The notes: a model not told the origin generated them from the sequence alone. A stretch of 64,000 bases of DNA from Hyphomicrobium_A sp963728165 (GCA_963728165.1 CAVSIY010000006.1:1178001-1242000), one strand, 5' to 3'; positions 7,887 through 17,362 are shown, counted from the first letter of the stretch. Translations and numbers: made by a program.

Positions 7887-10604
7887 ATGAAGCGCTTGAT
7901 CTGCTGCCTGGATGGCACGTGGAACAGCGACGACGACGGCGCCGTGCCGACCAACGTCGTCAAGATCCACCGGGCCATCCTGCCGGAGGATGCTGCCGGC
8001 GTCGTCCAGCAATCGCACTACGTCAAGGGCATCGCCTCGACCAAGGACACGCGCGCGCAGTTCCTGAAGGGCGCCGTCGGATACGAGGTCAGCGACCGCA
8101 TTCAGGATGGCTACCGCTTTCTGGTCGACACCTACGAGCCCGGCGACGAGATTTTCCTGTTCGGCTTCTCGCGCGGCGCCTTCGAGGCCCGCAGCCTTGC
8201 GGGCTTCATCTCACTGCTCGGTATCGCCAAGAGGGGCGCGGGCTTCTCCGTCGCCGACGCCTGGACTCTCTATCGCCAGTCACCGGCTAAGCGCGCTGCG
8301 GCCGACCTCGAGCGACTGCGTGCGGCCGCGCACTATCCCGCACCCATTAAGTGCGTCGGCGTCTGGGATACGGTCGGCAACATCGGCAATCCGTTTTTCT
8401 CCGCCGGGATATTAGGCCGCTGGTCCGGGTTCCACGACACGCGCCTGCACCCCTCGGTCGAGGTCGGCCTGCATGCGCTGTCGATCGACGAAGTGCGCGG
8501 GCCGTTCCGTCCCTCGCTATGGACCAGACCGCGGCAGGCCCCGCCGACGCCGGGCCAGCATGTCGAGCAGGTCTGGTTCGCAGGATCGCACGCCAACGTC
8601 GGCGGCGGCTTTCCCGAGACCGAGCTGAGCGACATCGCTCTTTTGTGGATGGCGGAGGGCGCCCGCGCCACGACCGGGCTCGCCCTCGACATGGACTTAC
8701 TGTTGCGCGCAACCAAGCCCAACGCGTTCGGCCTGCAGCACGCGTCCGCCACGGGCAGCCTCTTCAAATGGAGCGGCCGATTTCCTTTCATCCGTCTCAT
8801 CAACCAGATGCCGCAGGCCATACCCAGGCTACGTCGCACGCTGATTGGAGCGTGGCGGTCGAGCAAGATCAAACGCGCCGAGATCACCATCAACGAGCGC
8901 GTGCACGAAAGCGTGCACGCCAGGTTCGGCAAGGCCGTCAACGAGGCGGTGGGCGAGACGCTAAAGGAGATCGTCTATCGGCCGCGCAACATCGCGGCCC
9001 TGATCGACGCACAACAAAAACCAGCGGGACAGGCAACAAACATGACGGACGCAGCACAACCGTCGGGCAACGGCGCAGGCGCCCTCACGAGGCTGGTGAC
9101 GGTGCACGGGACGGGCGCCGGCCACAAGGAAAGCACCGGCGAGCGCTGGTGGCAACGGGGTAGTCCGTTCCTCACCGAGCTCGCCAAGCGGCTCCATCTC
9201 GATGCCTCGCGCATCGAGATCGTTCCCTTCCACTGGGACGTCGGCCCCAACAGCGAGACCGTGCGCAGGGCGGCAAGCAACGCCCTCTATGAGAAGCTGA
9301 AGGGCTATGACGCGTCGGGTGCCGATTACCATCTGATCGGCCACAGCCACGGCGGATCGGTGATCTACGACGCGCTGCTGCACTCGGTTGCCAAGGGCCG
9401 CCCCTTCGAGCGGCTCAAGTCCTGGTGCACGATCGGGACGCCGTTCCTCGACTATCGTGCCAACCGTTTTCTGTTCAGCCGCCTCGGGACCAAGGGCCTG
9501 ACGCTCTATGCCATGGCGCTCGGCATCCTCATTTTCGGTGCCGGGCTCCTCGTCAACTACCTCGCCGGCAGCACCCAGATCGCGGGAACGACCGAGGAGA
9601 TGCGCCGGTTCTTCACCGCGCTCGTTCTTCCGCTCGCGCTCATCGCGCTCGGGTTCGGCGGGGCCTGCATGGCATTCCTCTATGCGGTAGAGCGCATCCG
9701 CGGCGGCACGCATCCCCAAGTTCGCAAGAAGAAGGCGGCCGATCTCTACAAGGACCGCTGGATCGGCCTGTGGCATCGCGACGACGAGGCGATCAGCGCG
9801 CTCTCGAACGTGCAGTATGTCAAAGGCCCGATCGTTCCATCGACCTTCCTGCAGCCGTTCGTCGCTATCACCCAGGTGCTGGCGACGGTGGTCTTGAGCA
9901 TCGCCCTCGTGATCTACGCGCTCCCGCGACTGTGGGCATTCATGGTGGCGAGCTGGCCGCAGATCGCGCAAGCCGATACGGCTTCCGACGGCTCGGCTCT
10001 CGGCTATGTGGCGCTGATCGTCGCGGCCATCGTCGTCCTGGCCATCGTTGCGGCCATCTACGTCGCCGTCGCCAGCATCATCGTCGCGATTCTGAAGCTC
10101 GTAGCTCGCGGCGTGGGCTGGCCGCTCGCCAAGGCCATCGACAATCTGGTGTGGTCGTCGATCCGTCAGCAGGCGTGGGGCGACGACCGCCAGGGCGAGG
10201 GTGTCGCCCAGGTCGGCTCGCACCCGCCCGAGTTCGCCGCCACGTTCGCCTCACTGCCCGCCGCCATCGCCGACGAGGTGAGCCGCTTCAGCGAGAAGCA
10301 TGCCATCCTGACGCTGACCAAGGTGCGTGAGGTCCTCGGCATGACGCGGACGCCGCAAAAGTCCCCCGACATGCGCGCGCAGCTGAGCGAGCAGCTCAAC
10401 TGGCGCGAGCTCATCCACACCACCTATTTCGACATCCCCGAGTTCGCAGACCTCGCCGCCTTTGGGCTGCACCAGGCGGGCCTCGCCCCGCTCAACGAGG
10501 ATTTCTGGGCGAGCGATCGGCGCGAGCGCGCGTCAGCGTGGTACCGCGCCATCGCGACCTCCTCATCTGATGGGTTGGGTGCCCCAGGCGCCAGTGCGAC
10601 ATAG
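7887..10604 (+). CDS. DUF2235 hydrolase fused to a second alpha/beta hydrolase with membrane helices
   Basis: 905 residues from ATG at 7887, preceded by TTTAGGGGGGAGC. Residues 1-340 are a DUF2235 (Tle1-type phospholipase/alpha-beta hydrolase) domain beginning KRLICCLDGTWNSDDDGAVP, with nucleophile motif GFSRGAFEARS near residue 92 and a later GSHANVGGGFPET. From residue 386 a second unit begins with an internal methionine (MTDAAQPSGNG), then LVTVHGTGAGHKES and a second nucleophile motif GHSHGG near residue 484. About four membrane helices follow (roughly 540-562, 575-598, 658-680, 704-735), then a soluble tail. The frame is continuous through the junction. DUF2235 proteins include type VI effectors, but no VgrG, PAAR or immunity gene is adjacent, so a housekeeping or stress lipase/esterase role is equally possible. 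Confidence 0.8.
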   Translation: MKRLICCLDGTWNSDDDGAVPTNVVKIHRAILPEDAAGVVQQSHYVKGIASTKDTRAQFLKGAVGYEVSDRIQDGYRFLVDTYEPGDEIFLFGFSRGAFEARSLAGFISLLGIAKRGAGFSVADAWTLYRQSPAKRAAADLERLRAAAHYPAPIKCVGVWDTVGNIGNPFFSAGILGRWSGFHDTRLHPSVEVGLHALSIDEVRGPFRPSLWTRPRQAPPTPGQHVEQVWFAGSHANVGGGFPETELSDIALLWMAEGARATTGLALDMDLLLRATKPNAFGLQHASATGSLFKWSGRFPFIRLINQMPQAIPRLRRTLIGAWRSSKIKRAEITINERVHESVHARFGKAVNEAVGETLKEIVYRPRNIAALIDAQQKPAGQATNMTDAAQPSGNGAGALTRLVTVHGTGAGHKESTGERWWQRGSPFLTELAKRLHLDASRIEIVPFHWDVGPNSETVRRAASNALYEKLKGYDASGADYHLIGHSHGGSVIYDALLHSVAKGRPFERLKSWCTIGTPFLDYRANRFLFSRLGTKGLTLYAMALGILIFGAGLLVNYLAGSTQIAGTTEEMRRFFTALVLPLALIALGFGGACMAFLYAVERIRGGTHPQVRKKKAADLYKDRWIGLWHRDDEAISALSNVQYVKGPIVPSTFLQPFVAITQVLATVVLSIALVIYALPRLWAFMVASWPQIAQADTASDGSALGYVALIVAAIVVLAIVAAIYVAVASIIVAILKLVARGVGWPLAKAIDNLVWSSIRQQAWGDDRQGEGVAQVGSHPPEFAATFASLPAAIADEVSRFSEKHAILTLTKVREVLGMTRTPQKSPDMRAQLSEQLNWRELIHTTYFDIPEFADLAAFGLHQAGLAPLNEDFWASDRRERASAWYRAIATSSSDGLGAPGASAT

Positions 10605-10908
10605 ATCGGAGGCCGAAGTTATCTCTTCCGCTGTTGGCCCTTAGCGGACGCGCGGATCCGTACTCGGCTGGACTGCTTTCAGAAGCATAGCTGATGTTTC
10701 GCAGAGCTTGCCCGTTCCGTCGGCGGCAAGCCGGTCTCGCGGGCGACGGCTAAGCGCGAACTCAGTGATGCCCCCAGACCTGCACCGTGGCGTAGGCGCG
10801 GTCGCGCTTCGAGGTCGCCTCAAGCGGGCGGAGCTCACTCGCACTTCTGTTGCCGCAATGTCCGAGGATGACCCGAAGCGGTCATCAACCAGCGGAGATA
10901 TCCCATGT
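10605..10908. other. Intergenic, decayed DNA
   Basis: 304 bases with no supportable gene. CCGCTGTTGGCCCTTAGCGG at 10629-10648, and a related ATGTCCGAGGATGACCC / GAAGCGGTCAT stretch near 10858-10885, are degenerate copies of a motif also seen at 4479, 6748 and 7652. In the leftward direction short protein-like tails can be read but not joined into a gene. Confidence 0.35.
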
Positions 10909-11434
10909 CTAAGACTCTAAGCATGCGAGCTGCCTTACGGCATTCAGATGCATCGAGTGGCAAAATCGCCGATATATGAGCTTCAAATCACTTGCCGGGA
11001 TTAGCTGGCCCGCGAGCAGGGGCTCGGCTCGGAGACAATGCAGTAGCGCGTGCGCATACTCTTCGCAGGAGCTCAGATCGAGGGGAGACTCCTCATCACT
11101 ATTCCAGATCCTCAGCAGGTTCTGATGTTTGGGCCGCCCATTAGGAGTCCCCGCGAGCACATAGAACGGTCGCACGCGCGCAGCGTATGCGGGTTCCGTT
11201 CCACTCGGCACCTGAAGGAATACCGATCCTTTCGGCAGTTCAACGACCGCTGAAACGACTGTCCTCTTTTCGGCCGGTACAAACCGCGACGCCTCTGGCG
11301 CGAAACTCGGCGCGATCAGGGCGTCCCACTGCCAACAGTGCGCAAATAATCAGTTGACGGATAAAATTATTCAGAGAGCGGAAAGTGCACGAAATCTGAT
11401 CCAGAGTTGTGCGGATAAGGTCACACGCATCCAA
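10909..11434 (-). pseudogene. Remnant of a small secreted protein, frameshifted
   Basis: Read leftward, one frame gives a hydrophobic signal-like segment (FIRQLIICALLAVG, near 11340), and a second frame, shifted by +1, continues with a coherent protein: DALIAPSFAPEASRFVPAEK, then VVELPKGSVFLQVPSG and later CEEYAHALLHCLRAEPL, to the stop at 10909. Joined, they would make a secreted protein of about 140-170 residues. In the second frame a TGA stop precedes the coherent part and there is no start upstream of a GTG at 11211. I do not recognise the family. Either the gene is dead, the sequence has an indel near 11330, or translation starts at the internal GTG. Confidence 0.4.
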
Positions 11435-11444
11435 TCCACATCAT

Positions 11445-11738
11445 CTAAGGTGCAGGTGGGGATCGCCATTTCTTGTTGGCCGGAAGATCGTTGAGATCGG
11501 GCCGGTGACCCTCTCGGGTGTGGAAGATGTGATAGCCCTTGTCACGCATCGCGGCGAGGACACTTCGAATCGGATCGATCGGTGCGCGTGTAGCCGTCAG
11601 ATCGTAGCCCATGCTGTCGACGTAACCGCCCTTTGCGCAGAAATCCAGCTGCATGTCGATGACGACGAATGCAGTATTCTCCGGTCTCAGATCGCCATTG
11701 TAGGGCCACGGATAGGGCTCAGATGTTATCGTTGTCAT
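11445..11738 (-). pseudogene. Truncated isochorismatase-family cysteine hydrolase
   Basis: About 97 residues from ATG at 11738. The N-terminus is that of an isochorismatase-like amidohydrolase: TAFVVIDMQLDFCAKGGY (with the catalytic aspartate in the IDMQ.DF motif) and HIFHTREGHRPDLNDLPANK. Intact relatives are about 220-240 residues and carry the catalytic cysteine in the second half, which is missing here: after ANKKWRS the frame turns into unrelated residues and stops. The product should be inactive. Nothing leftward restores the missing half, so this is a deletion or rearrangement end rather than a single-base error. Confidence 0.65.
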
Positions 11739-11931
11739 TGAAAGATCCCTGTGCGCGCTTCTGGCCGGCATCAGAATGGTCACGACGACAGCTAGGATGC
11801 AAAGTTGGAATTTGCCGCCGCGGACGACGAATGCAGACTATCGGCGCGCACTGAAAATTGGATTGAAGTGTTCGTTAAAAAAGGAGATGTGCGCTTAACG
11901 GAGGCGGAGCAGGTCGAAGTCGGCCTCAAGT

Positions 11932-12240
11932 ATGAGCCAACATTCGTCGCCGGCAGGAGCGGACGACCCAATTTGCGTGGCCATTCTGGAGAGCGCAGTG
12001 GCGAAGACGCCGCTTCCGTCAATCCATCCCAACCTGGCCGAGCTCTATCGGCACAAGGTCGCTTGCTTGGAAAAAGAACTGGCTGACCCCGAGATCGCTG
12101 CCGAAGCGAAATCGGTTCTGCGCTCGTTGATCAAGATGATCAGGGTTACGCCTGGGACGAATCGCGGGGAAGTTGAGCTTGAACTACGGCGAGCTGGCGG
12201 CAATCGTAGCGGTCGGACAAGGTAGGAAGAACGGACACAG
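11932..12240 (+). pseudogene. C-terminal remnant of a serine recombinase (resolvase family)
   Basis: The frame gives SIHPNLAELYRHKVACLEKE, then AEAKSVLRSLIKMIRVTPG and EVELELR, matching the C-terminal helical region of large serine recombinases, which commonly read LHPNMAEVYRxKV...IRGLI..I.LTP. The last part, GELAAIVAVGQGRKN, continues only after a +1 shift near 12187. The catalytic domain (N-terminal serine) is absent, so this is a dead fragment. It ends about 30-80 bp from the initiator tRNA gene, suggesting an old mobile-element end at this locus. Confidence 0.6.
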
Positions 12241-12269
12241 GACGCCCGGATCCCCAATTCAAGTCTCGG

Positions 12270-12347
<78 letters not shown>

Positions 12348-12444
12348 TCACCGAAAGTTGCCGGACGGCCGACGAGCCGAACAAAGACCTGCCGCCGCTG
12401 CCGGAAGGAAAGGTCGGGCCAGGGGCGCGCCCTGAGGCCGACAA

Positions 12445-12471
12445 TAAAAGCCGCCCGTGACCGAGCGGCTT
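12445..12471 (-). terminator. Rho-independent terminator of the GT2-LAB_N operon
   Basis: On the minus strand AAGCCGC (from 12471) pairs with GCGGCTT (12454-12448) across a ten-base loop and is followed by TTTATT. It lies about 165 bp downstream of the LAB_N gene stop and before the tRNA gene. Confidence 0.65.
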
Positions 12472-12634
12472 CTCAGAAGCGCGGCTTATAGCACACTTCG
12501 CGCGCCTGTGAAGCCCGCTCTCGCATCTGCCTCGCTGCGCGCCGCAGATCGGGCGCCGGCCGCCAACGTTCCTGTGGAAGACGCTGCCTTGAGCCTACAT
12601 TTGGGGGTGCCTGCAGCCAATATCAACGAGGCCG

Positions 12635-13006
12635 CTATTCGGCGGCCGTCGGCGCGGGCGTGGGTGCGGCCGCCGCGGCAATGGCCTGGCTGCGGTGATG
12701 GGTGCGGATGAAGTAGATGTTGCGGCCATAGATGATGAGCCCCATTCCCTGCCCCAGCATGAACACGGGATCGAGCCGGTAGATGGCGTAGGCGAACAGC
12801 ATCGCCCCGCCCAGCACGCTGAAATACCAGAACGTCTCCGGCACGATGGAGCGCCGCGCCCGCTCGCTGGCGATCCACTGCACGATGAAGCGCATGGAGA
12901 ACATGAGCTGCGCCAAGAACCCCACCGCGAGCCACGTCTTCTCGGTGGCGGAGGTGACGTCCCACCAATGTGCAAGCTGCGCCGCGGCGTTGGCTAAGAA
13001 ATCCAT
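12635..13006 (-). CDS. Lipid A biosynthesis N-terminal domain (LAB_N) membrane protein
   Basis: 123 residues from ATG at 13006, with about three membrane helices. The LAB_N signature is present in the middle (FSMRFIVQWIASERARRSIV, then PETFWYFSVLGGAML) followed by GLIIYGRNIYFI. This domain is often a stand-alone protein next to GT2 and GT39 glycosyltransferases, as here, and is thought to act in lipid A modification or in flipping/handling lipid-linked sugars. It lies 39 bp downstream of the GT2 gene in the same operon. The C-terminal alanine/proline tail is low complexity. The biochemical role of the family is poorly defined. Confidence 0.85.
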   Translation of the reverse strand: MDFLANAAAQLAHWWDVTSATEKTWLAVGFLAQLMFSMRFIVQWIASERARRSIVPETFWYFSVLGGAMLFAYAIYRLDPVFMLGQGMGLIIYGRNIYFIRTHHRSQAIAAAAAPTPAPTAAE

Positions 13007-13045
13007 GTGACTGTCGCTGTCCCCTGGGCCTGTCCCCTGCCCGCC

Positions 13046-13858
13046 TTAAGTCTTGTCGCCGGCGCTCAAGCGCGCCCCGTCATCGTTGACGGGCTTCAAT
13101 CGCGTGGCGATGTCGGTCACGAGCTGTAGCTCGGGCACCCGCTCCACGATCTGCGGCACCTTGGTCCGCCGCCTGAGCCAGGTGACGCCGACGAGATCGT
13201 AGAGCCCGACCAGGGCACGATTGAGGTTGTTGTACTTCGACACGCCGGCCTGGCGCGGCCGGTCGTTGACCTCGACGTAGGCCGTTTCATGGCCGTAGGT
13301 CTGGAACAACGCCGGCAGATAGCGGTGCATGCTGGTAAAGAACGGCAGCCGGAGGAACGCCTCGCGCCAGTAGACCTTGATGCCGCAGCCCGTGTCGGGG
13401 CAGTCGTCCTGCAGCACCGTGTCGCGGATCCAGTTGGCCGCGCGCGAGGCCCAGCGTTTGGAGCCCGTGGCCTTGCGGTTGGTGCGCACCCCGCCGACCA
13501 GCGCGGGCCCGTCGCCGCCGGGGGCCGCAAGCCGCTCCAGCAGGCGCGGGATGTCGTGGGGGTCGTTCTGGCCATCGCCGTCCATGGTGGCGATGATGGG
13601 GCTGGTGGCCGCAAGGATGCCGGAGCGCAGGGCCGCGCTCTGGCCGCTGCGCTTGTCGTGGCGCAGGTAGCGCAGCCCGGCAAACGCGCCGCTCTCGACC
13701 AGCCGCTTTATCTCTTCGGGTGTCGCGTCCTGGCTGGCGTCGTCGACGACGATCACCTCGGCGAGGCGGTTCGCCGGCACGCTCGCGTACGTCTCCTCGA
13801 CCAGGCGTCCGATATTGCCAGCTTCGTTCAGCGCCGGAATGACGACGGTGACGCGCAT
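13046..13858 (-). CDS. Family 2 glycosyltransferase (polyprenyl-phosphate sugar transferase type)
   Basis: 270 residues; ATG at 13858 is preferred over an upstream start because GGGG lies seven bases before it and the protein then begins MRVTVVIPALNEAGNIGRL. The GT-A fold shows VIVVDDASQDAT, the DXD-type region TMDGDGQNDP and the acceptor segment CGIKVYWREAFLRLPFF. It resembles dolichol- or undecaprenyl-phosphate mannosyltransferase-like enzymes (ArnC/DPM1), which load a sugar on a lipid carrier at the inner membrane. No C-terminal membrane helices are seen. It is co-transcribed with the LAB_N gene and divergent from a GT39 gene (14032-15523), which would use the lipid-linked sugar. Sugar and acceptor are unknown. 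Confidence 0.88.
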   Translation of the reverse strand: MRVTVVIPALNEAGNIGRLVEETYASVPANRLAEVIVVDDASQDATPEEIKRLVESGAFAGLRYLRHDKRSGQSAALRSGILAATSPIIATMDGDGQNDPHDIPRLLERLAAPGGDGPALVGGVRTNRKATGSKRWASRAANWIRDTVLQDDCPDTGCGIKVYWREAFLRLPFFTSMHRYLPALFQTYGHETAYVEVNDRPRQAGVSKYNNLNRALVGLYDLVGVTWLRRRTKVPQIVERVPELQLVTDIATRLKPVNDDGARLSAGDKT

Positions 13859-14031
13859 CAAATGCCCCTGTCCCGCAGGCAAGCCGCGACCCTACATGCA
13901 TAGAGCTTTGGAGCCCCGAAGGCTACCCGTCTTCACGGGCGCCTCTCAACCTAGTAAATGAGCGGCCAGCGGTCGTCGAGCGGCCGCGCCCCACCCCGAA
14001 ATCACATAGTGTTACGAGTGTTACGAGCGCC

Positions 14032-15523
14032 ATGACCGCCTCTCCCGCCCTCAGCTCGAGGAGCCACGATCAGCAGTGGATCGGCCTCCTCATCGCCGGC
14101 CTTGCCGCGCTGCTCTGCGTCCGGCTGATCGCGCTCTATTTCAACACCACCCAACTGTTCTTCGACGAGGCGCAGTACTGGGCCTGGAGCGAGTATCCGG
14201 CCTTCGGCTACTACTCCAAGCCGCCGCTGATCGCCTGGATCATCCGCGCTGCAACTGAGACGTGCGGGATCGGTGAATCGTGCATCCGCCTGCCCTCGCC
14301 CTTGCTGCATACCCTCACCGCCCTTTGCATCTTTGTGCTGGGCCGCCGGCTCTATGACGTGCGCACGGGCGTCCTTTCGGCCCTCGCGTTCGCAACGGTG
14401 CCCGGTGTCTCGCTGTCGGCCGGGCTCATCTCCACGGACGTGCCGCTGCTCGTCTGCTGGGCGCTGGCGCTCATTGGATTTGCCGCGCTGTTTGCGACGA
14501 GCAGGCTATGGCCGGCGCTTCTGCTCGGCCTCGCCTTCGGGGTCGGGCTCAACGCCAAGTACGCCATGGCGTGGTTCCTCCTGTGCGCGGCCGTCTATCT
14601 CATCGCCACGCCTCAGCGGCGGTTCGTGCTCAAGGACGTCCGTCTCTATGTGGCGCTCGCGCTGGGCGTCCTGCTGATCGTTCCCAACCTGGCGTGGAAC
14701 CGGGCCCACGCCTTTGCCACGTTCTCGCACACGGCCGCCAACGCGCGACTGGAGCGGCTCGCTCCTGCACCCGGAGAAGGCGCTGCAGTTCTTAGGGTCG
14801 CAGTTCGGCGTATTCGGCCCGATCCTGTTCGGCGCCTTCCTCATCGTCGCGTGGCGCGCCTGGAAGGGCCGCCTGCCCGAGCCCGACCGCCTGCTGCTCG
14901 CCTTCTCGCTGCCGCTCGTCGTCATCATCACGGTGCAGGCGCTGCTCTCTCGCGCCCACGCCAACTGGGCCGCGCCTGCCTACGTGGCCGCTGCCGTGCT
15001 GGTGATTGCAACGATGGTGCGCGACCGCTCATGGGGATGGCTGACGGGGTCGTTCTTGGTGAACATCGCCGTTATGGTGCTGATTACCGTCGGGACCTCG
15101 ACCGCCGGACGGCTGCCGGTCCCCTTGAAGCACGATCCCTTCGCGCGCACGCTCGGCTGGCAAGAGCTGGCCGCGGCGACGCGCGGCGAGCTTGCCAAGG
15201 CGAAGGCCGCAGGGCGGCCCTTTGCCGCCGTGCTGACGGATGACCGCGCGGTGACGGGCGAGCTCCTCTATTATATGCGCGACGAGCCGACGCCGGTTCT
15301 CGCCTGGCGCCGCGGCGCCCCGCACGACCATTTCGAGCTGACGCGGCCGTTCACCGGCACCCCGCCCGGTCCGCTGCTGCTCGTGCGGCTGGGGTCGGGT
15401 GCCAGCGATGCGGCTCGTGACTTCGCTACCTCGGAGCGGATCGCAAGCCGCATGCTGCCAGCGGGGGAGAACGCTGAGCGACAAGTGACGTTCTACGCGC
15501 TGTCGGGATACAAGGGACAATGA
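14032..15523 (+). pseudogene. GT39/ArnT-like membrane glycosyltransferase with a +1 frameshift
   Basis: Two frames join into one protein of about 496 residues. The first (from ATG at 14032) has the GT39 signature TTQLFFDEAQYWAWS, GYYSKPPLIAWIIRA and several membrane helices up to FATFSHTAANA. The second, shifted by +1 at about 14741-14750, continues SLLHPEKALQFLGSQFG, more membrane helices and a periplasmic C-terminal domain. Removing one base restores the frame and gives a normal family length. The family transfers sugars from polyprenyl-phosphate donors to lipid A or other acceptors at the periplasmic face. It is divergent from the GT2/LAB_N pair and overlaps the next gene by four bases (ATGA). 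It is broken as assembled; an indel error is a strong alternative. Confidence 0.85.
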
Positions 15524-17362
15524 CGCCAGCCGACCGCACCCGTCAGGCTCCGAAGCGTCCGCCGGAGGAGCCGGCAGCGCTGTCGGAGACGTTCGTGCTC
15601 CTCGACAACAACTCCGGCGCCGGTCCACCCTCGCTGCTCTTCGCCGACCCTGTCGGGATCATCTCAGCCGAGACGCCCGAGGAGGTGCCGGCCGCGCTCG
15701 CCGAGCTCGACGCCGCCATCAAGAAGCGGCCTGCACGCCGCCGGCTTCTTCGCCTACGAGCTCGGCTACGTGCTGGAGCCGCGGCTTTCGGCATTGATGC
15801 CTCACAATCGCAACGTGCCGCTCATCTGGCTCGGCCTCTACAAGCAACCGACCGAGATGACGAGCCGTGAGGTCGAGCACTGGCTCGCCACGCACACGCG
15901 CTCCGGCACCTACCACTTCACCGACGTAACGCTCGCCTGGGACGACGCCTTCTACCAGGAGCGGTTTGCGCAGGTGCAGGAGAAGATCCGCGCCGGCGAC
16001 ATCTATCAGCTGAACCTCACCTTCAAGGCCCGCTTCCGCCTGTCGGGCTCGCCGCTCACCTTCTTTCTCGATTTGCGCCAGAAGCAGCGGGTTGCCTACG
16101 GCGGCATCGTCGACACCGGCAAGGTGACGGTGCTGTCGGCCTCGCCCGAGCTCTTCATCGAGCAGGAGGGGCGCAAAATCGCGACGCGCCCCATGAAAGG
16201 CACCGCACCCCGCGCCGGCACCTTGGAGTTTGACGCGCTGGCCCGGCGGCAATTGGCCGAGGACGTGAAGCAGCGCGCCGAGAACCTGATGATCGTCGAC
16301 CTGATGCGCAACGACATCGGCCGCATCTCCGAGATCGGCAGCGTGCATGTCACCGATCTTTTCACGGTGGAGACGTTCCAGACGCTGCACCAGATGACAT
16401 CAGGCGTAGAGGCAACTCTGAAGGACGGCATCGGCATCGACGAGCTTCTGCACGGCATCTTTCCGCCGGGATCGGTGATCGGCGCGCCCAAGATCAGGGC
16501 CATGGAGCTCATCGCCGCACTCGAGACCGAGCCGCGCGGCGTCTATTGCGGCGCCATCGGCCACATCTCGCCTGCGGGCCGCGCGCTGTTCAACGTCGCC
16601 ATCCGCACCGCGGTGGTGTTCCGCGACGCCTTCGGCGAGATGGGTATCGGCTCTGGCGTGGTCTTCGACTCGGCTGGCTCGAAAGAGTACGCCGAGTGCC
16701 TCTTGAAGATGAAGTTCCTCACCGACCCGGTGAAGCCTTTCGAGCTGATCGAGACCCTGCTGTTCGAGCCCGGCGGCATCGGCTTTGCGTTGCTCGAACG
16801 CCACATCGATCGCTTGAAGACGTCGGCGCGCTACTTCGCCTTCGCCTGCGACGAGGCAGCCGTACGCCGCGCGCTTCAAGAGGCAGTGGCGGGAAAGAAC
16901 GAGCGCCTGCGCGTGCGGCTCTTGCTGTCGGAGCAGGGTAGGCTCACGGTGACGACGACGCCGCTGCCGTCCCCGGGTCCCGACGCCGTCATGAGCTTCG
17001 TCGTCTCCGAGACGAAGCTCAGCTCAGCCGACATCTTCCTCTTTCACAAGACGACGCGGCGCGATCTCTATGACCGCGAGTGGCAGCACTTCCATGACAG
17101 CGTCGGCGCCGACGAGGTGATCTATCTCAACGAGCGGGGTGAGCTCGCCGAGGGCAGCCGCACCACGATTTTCCTGGAGCGCAATGGCCAACTGGTGACG
17201 CCGGCGCTGAGCTCCGGCCTGTTGCCGGGCACGTTGCGCGCCGAGCTCATTGCCGACGGGCGCGCGGTCGAGGCGGTCCTCACATTGGAAGATTTGCAAA
17301 CTGCCGATGCCGTCTTCCTGGGCAACTCGGTGCGCGGGCTGCTGCGCGCGGCTCCGCTCTGA
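15520..17362 (+). pseudogene. pabB: Aminodeoxychorismate synthase component I fused to aminodeoxychorismate lyase, frameshifted
   Basis: The start is ATG at 15520. The first frame reads SETFVLLDNNSGAG and continues to AALAELDAAIKK, then a +1 shift near 15725-15732 leads to GLHAAGFFAYELGYVLEPR and the complete chorismate-binding domain (IRAGDIYQLNLTFKARF, RPMKGTAPRAG, ENLMIVDLMRNDIGR, PPGSVIGAPKIRAMEL). The last 200 residues are a class IV aminotransferase-fold lyase (ERHIDRLKTSARYFAF, YLNERGELAEGSRT, SGLLPGTLR), with a likely PLP lysine in FLFHKTTRRD. With one base removed the product is 613 residues, normal for PabBC fusions, making 4-aminobenzoate for folate. It overlaps the GT39 gene by four bases. 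Folate synthesis is usually essential, so a sequence error is more likely than real loss. Confidence 0.9.

Noticed and set aside
8961..10223. A 420-codon minus-strand frame
   Set aside because: Antisense of the DUF2235 fusion gene, same low-complexity character.
7887..10604. Type VI secretion effector cassette
   Set aside because: The DUF2235 domain permits it, but no vgrG, PAAR, tap/adaptor or immunity gene is adjacent, so I do not call it an effector.
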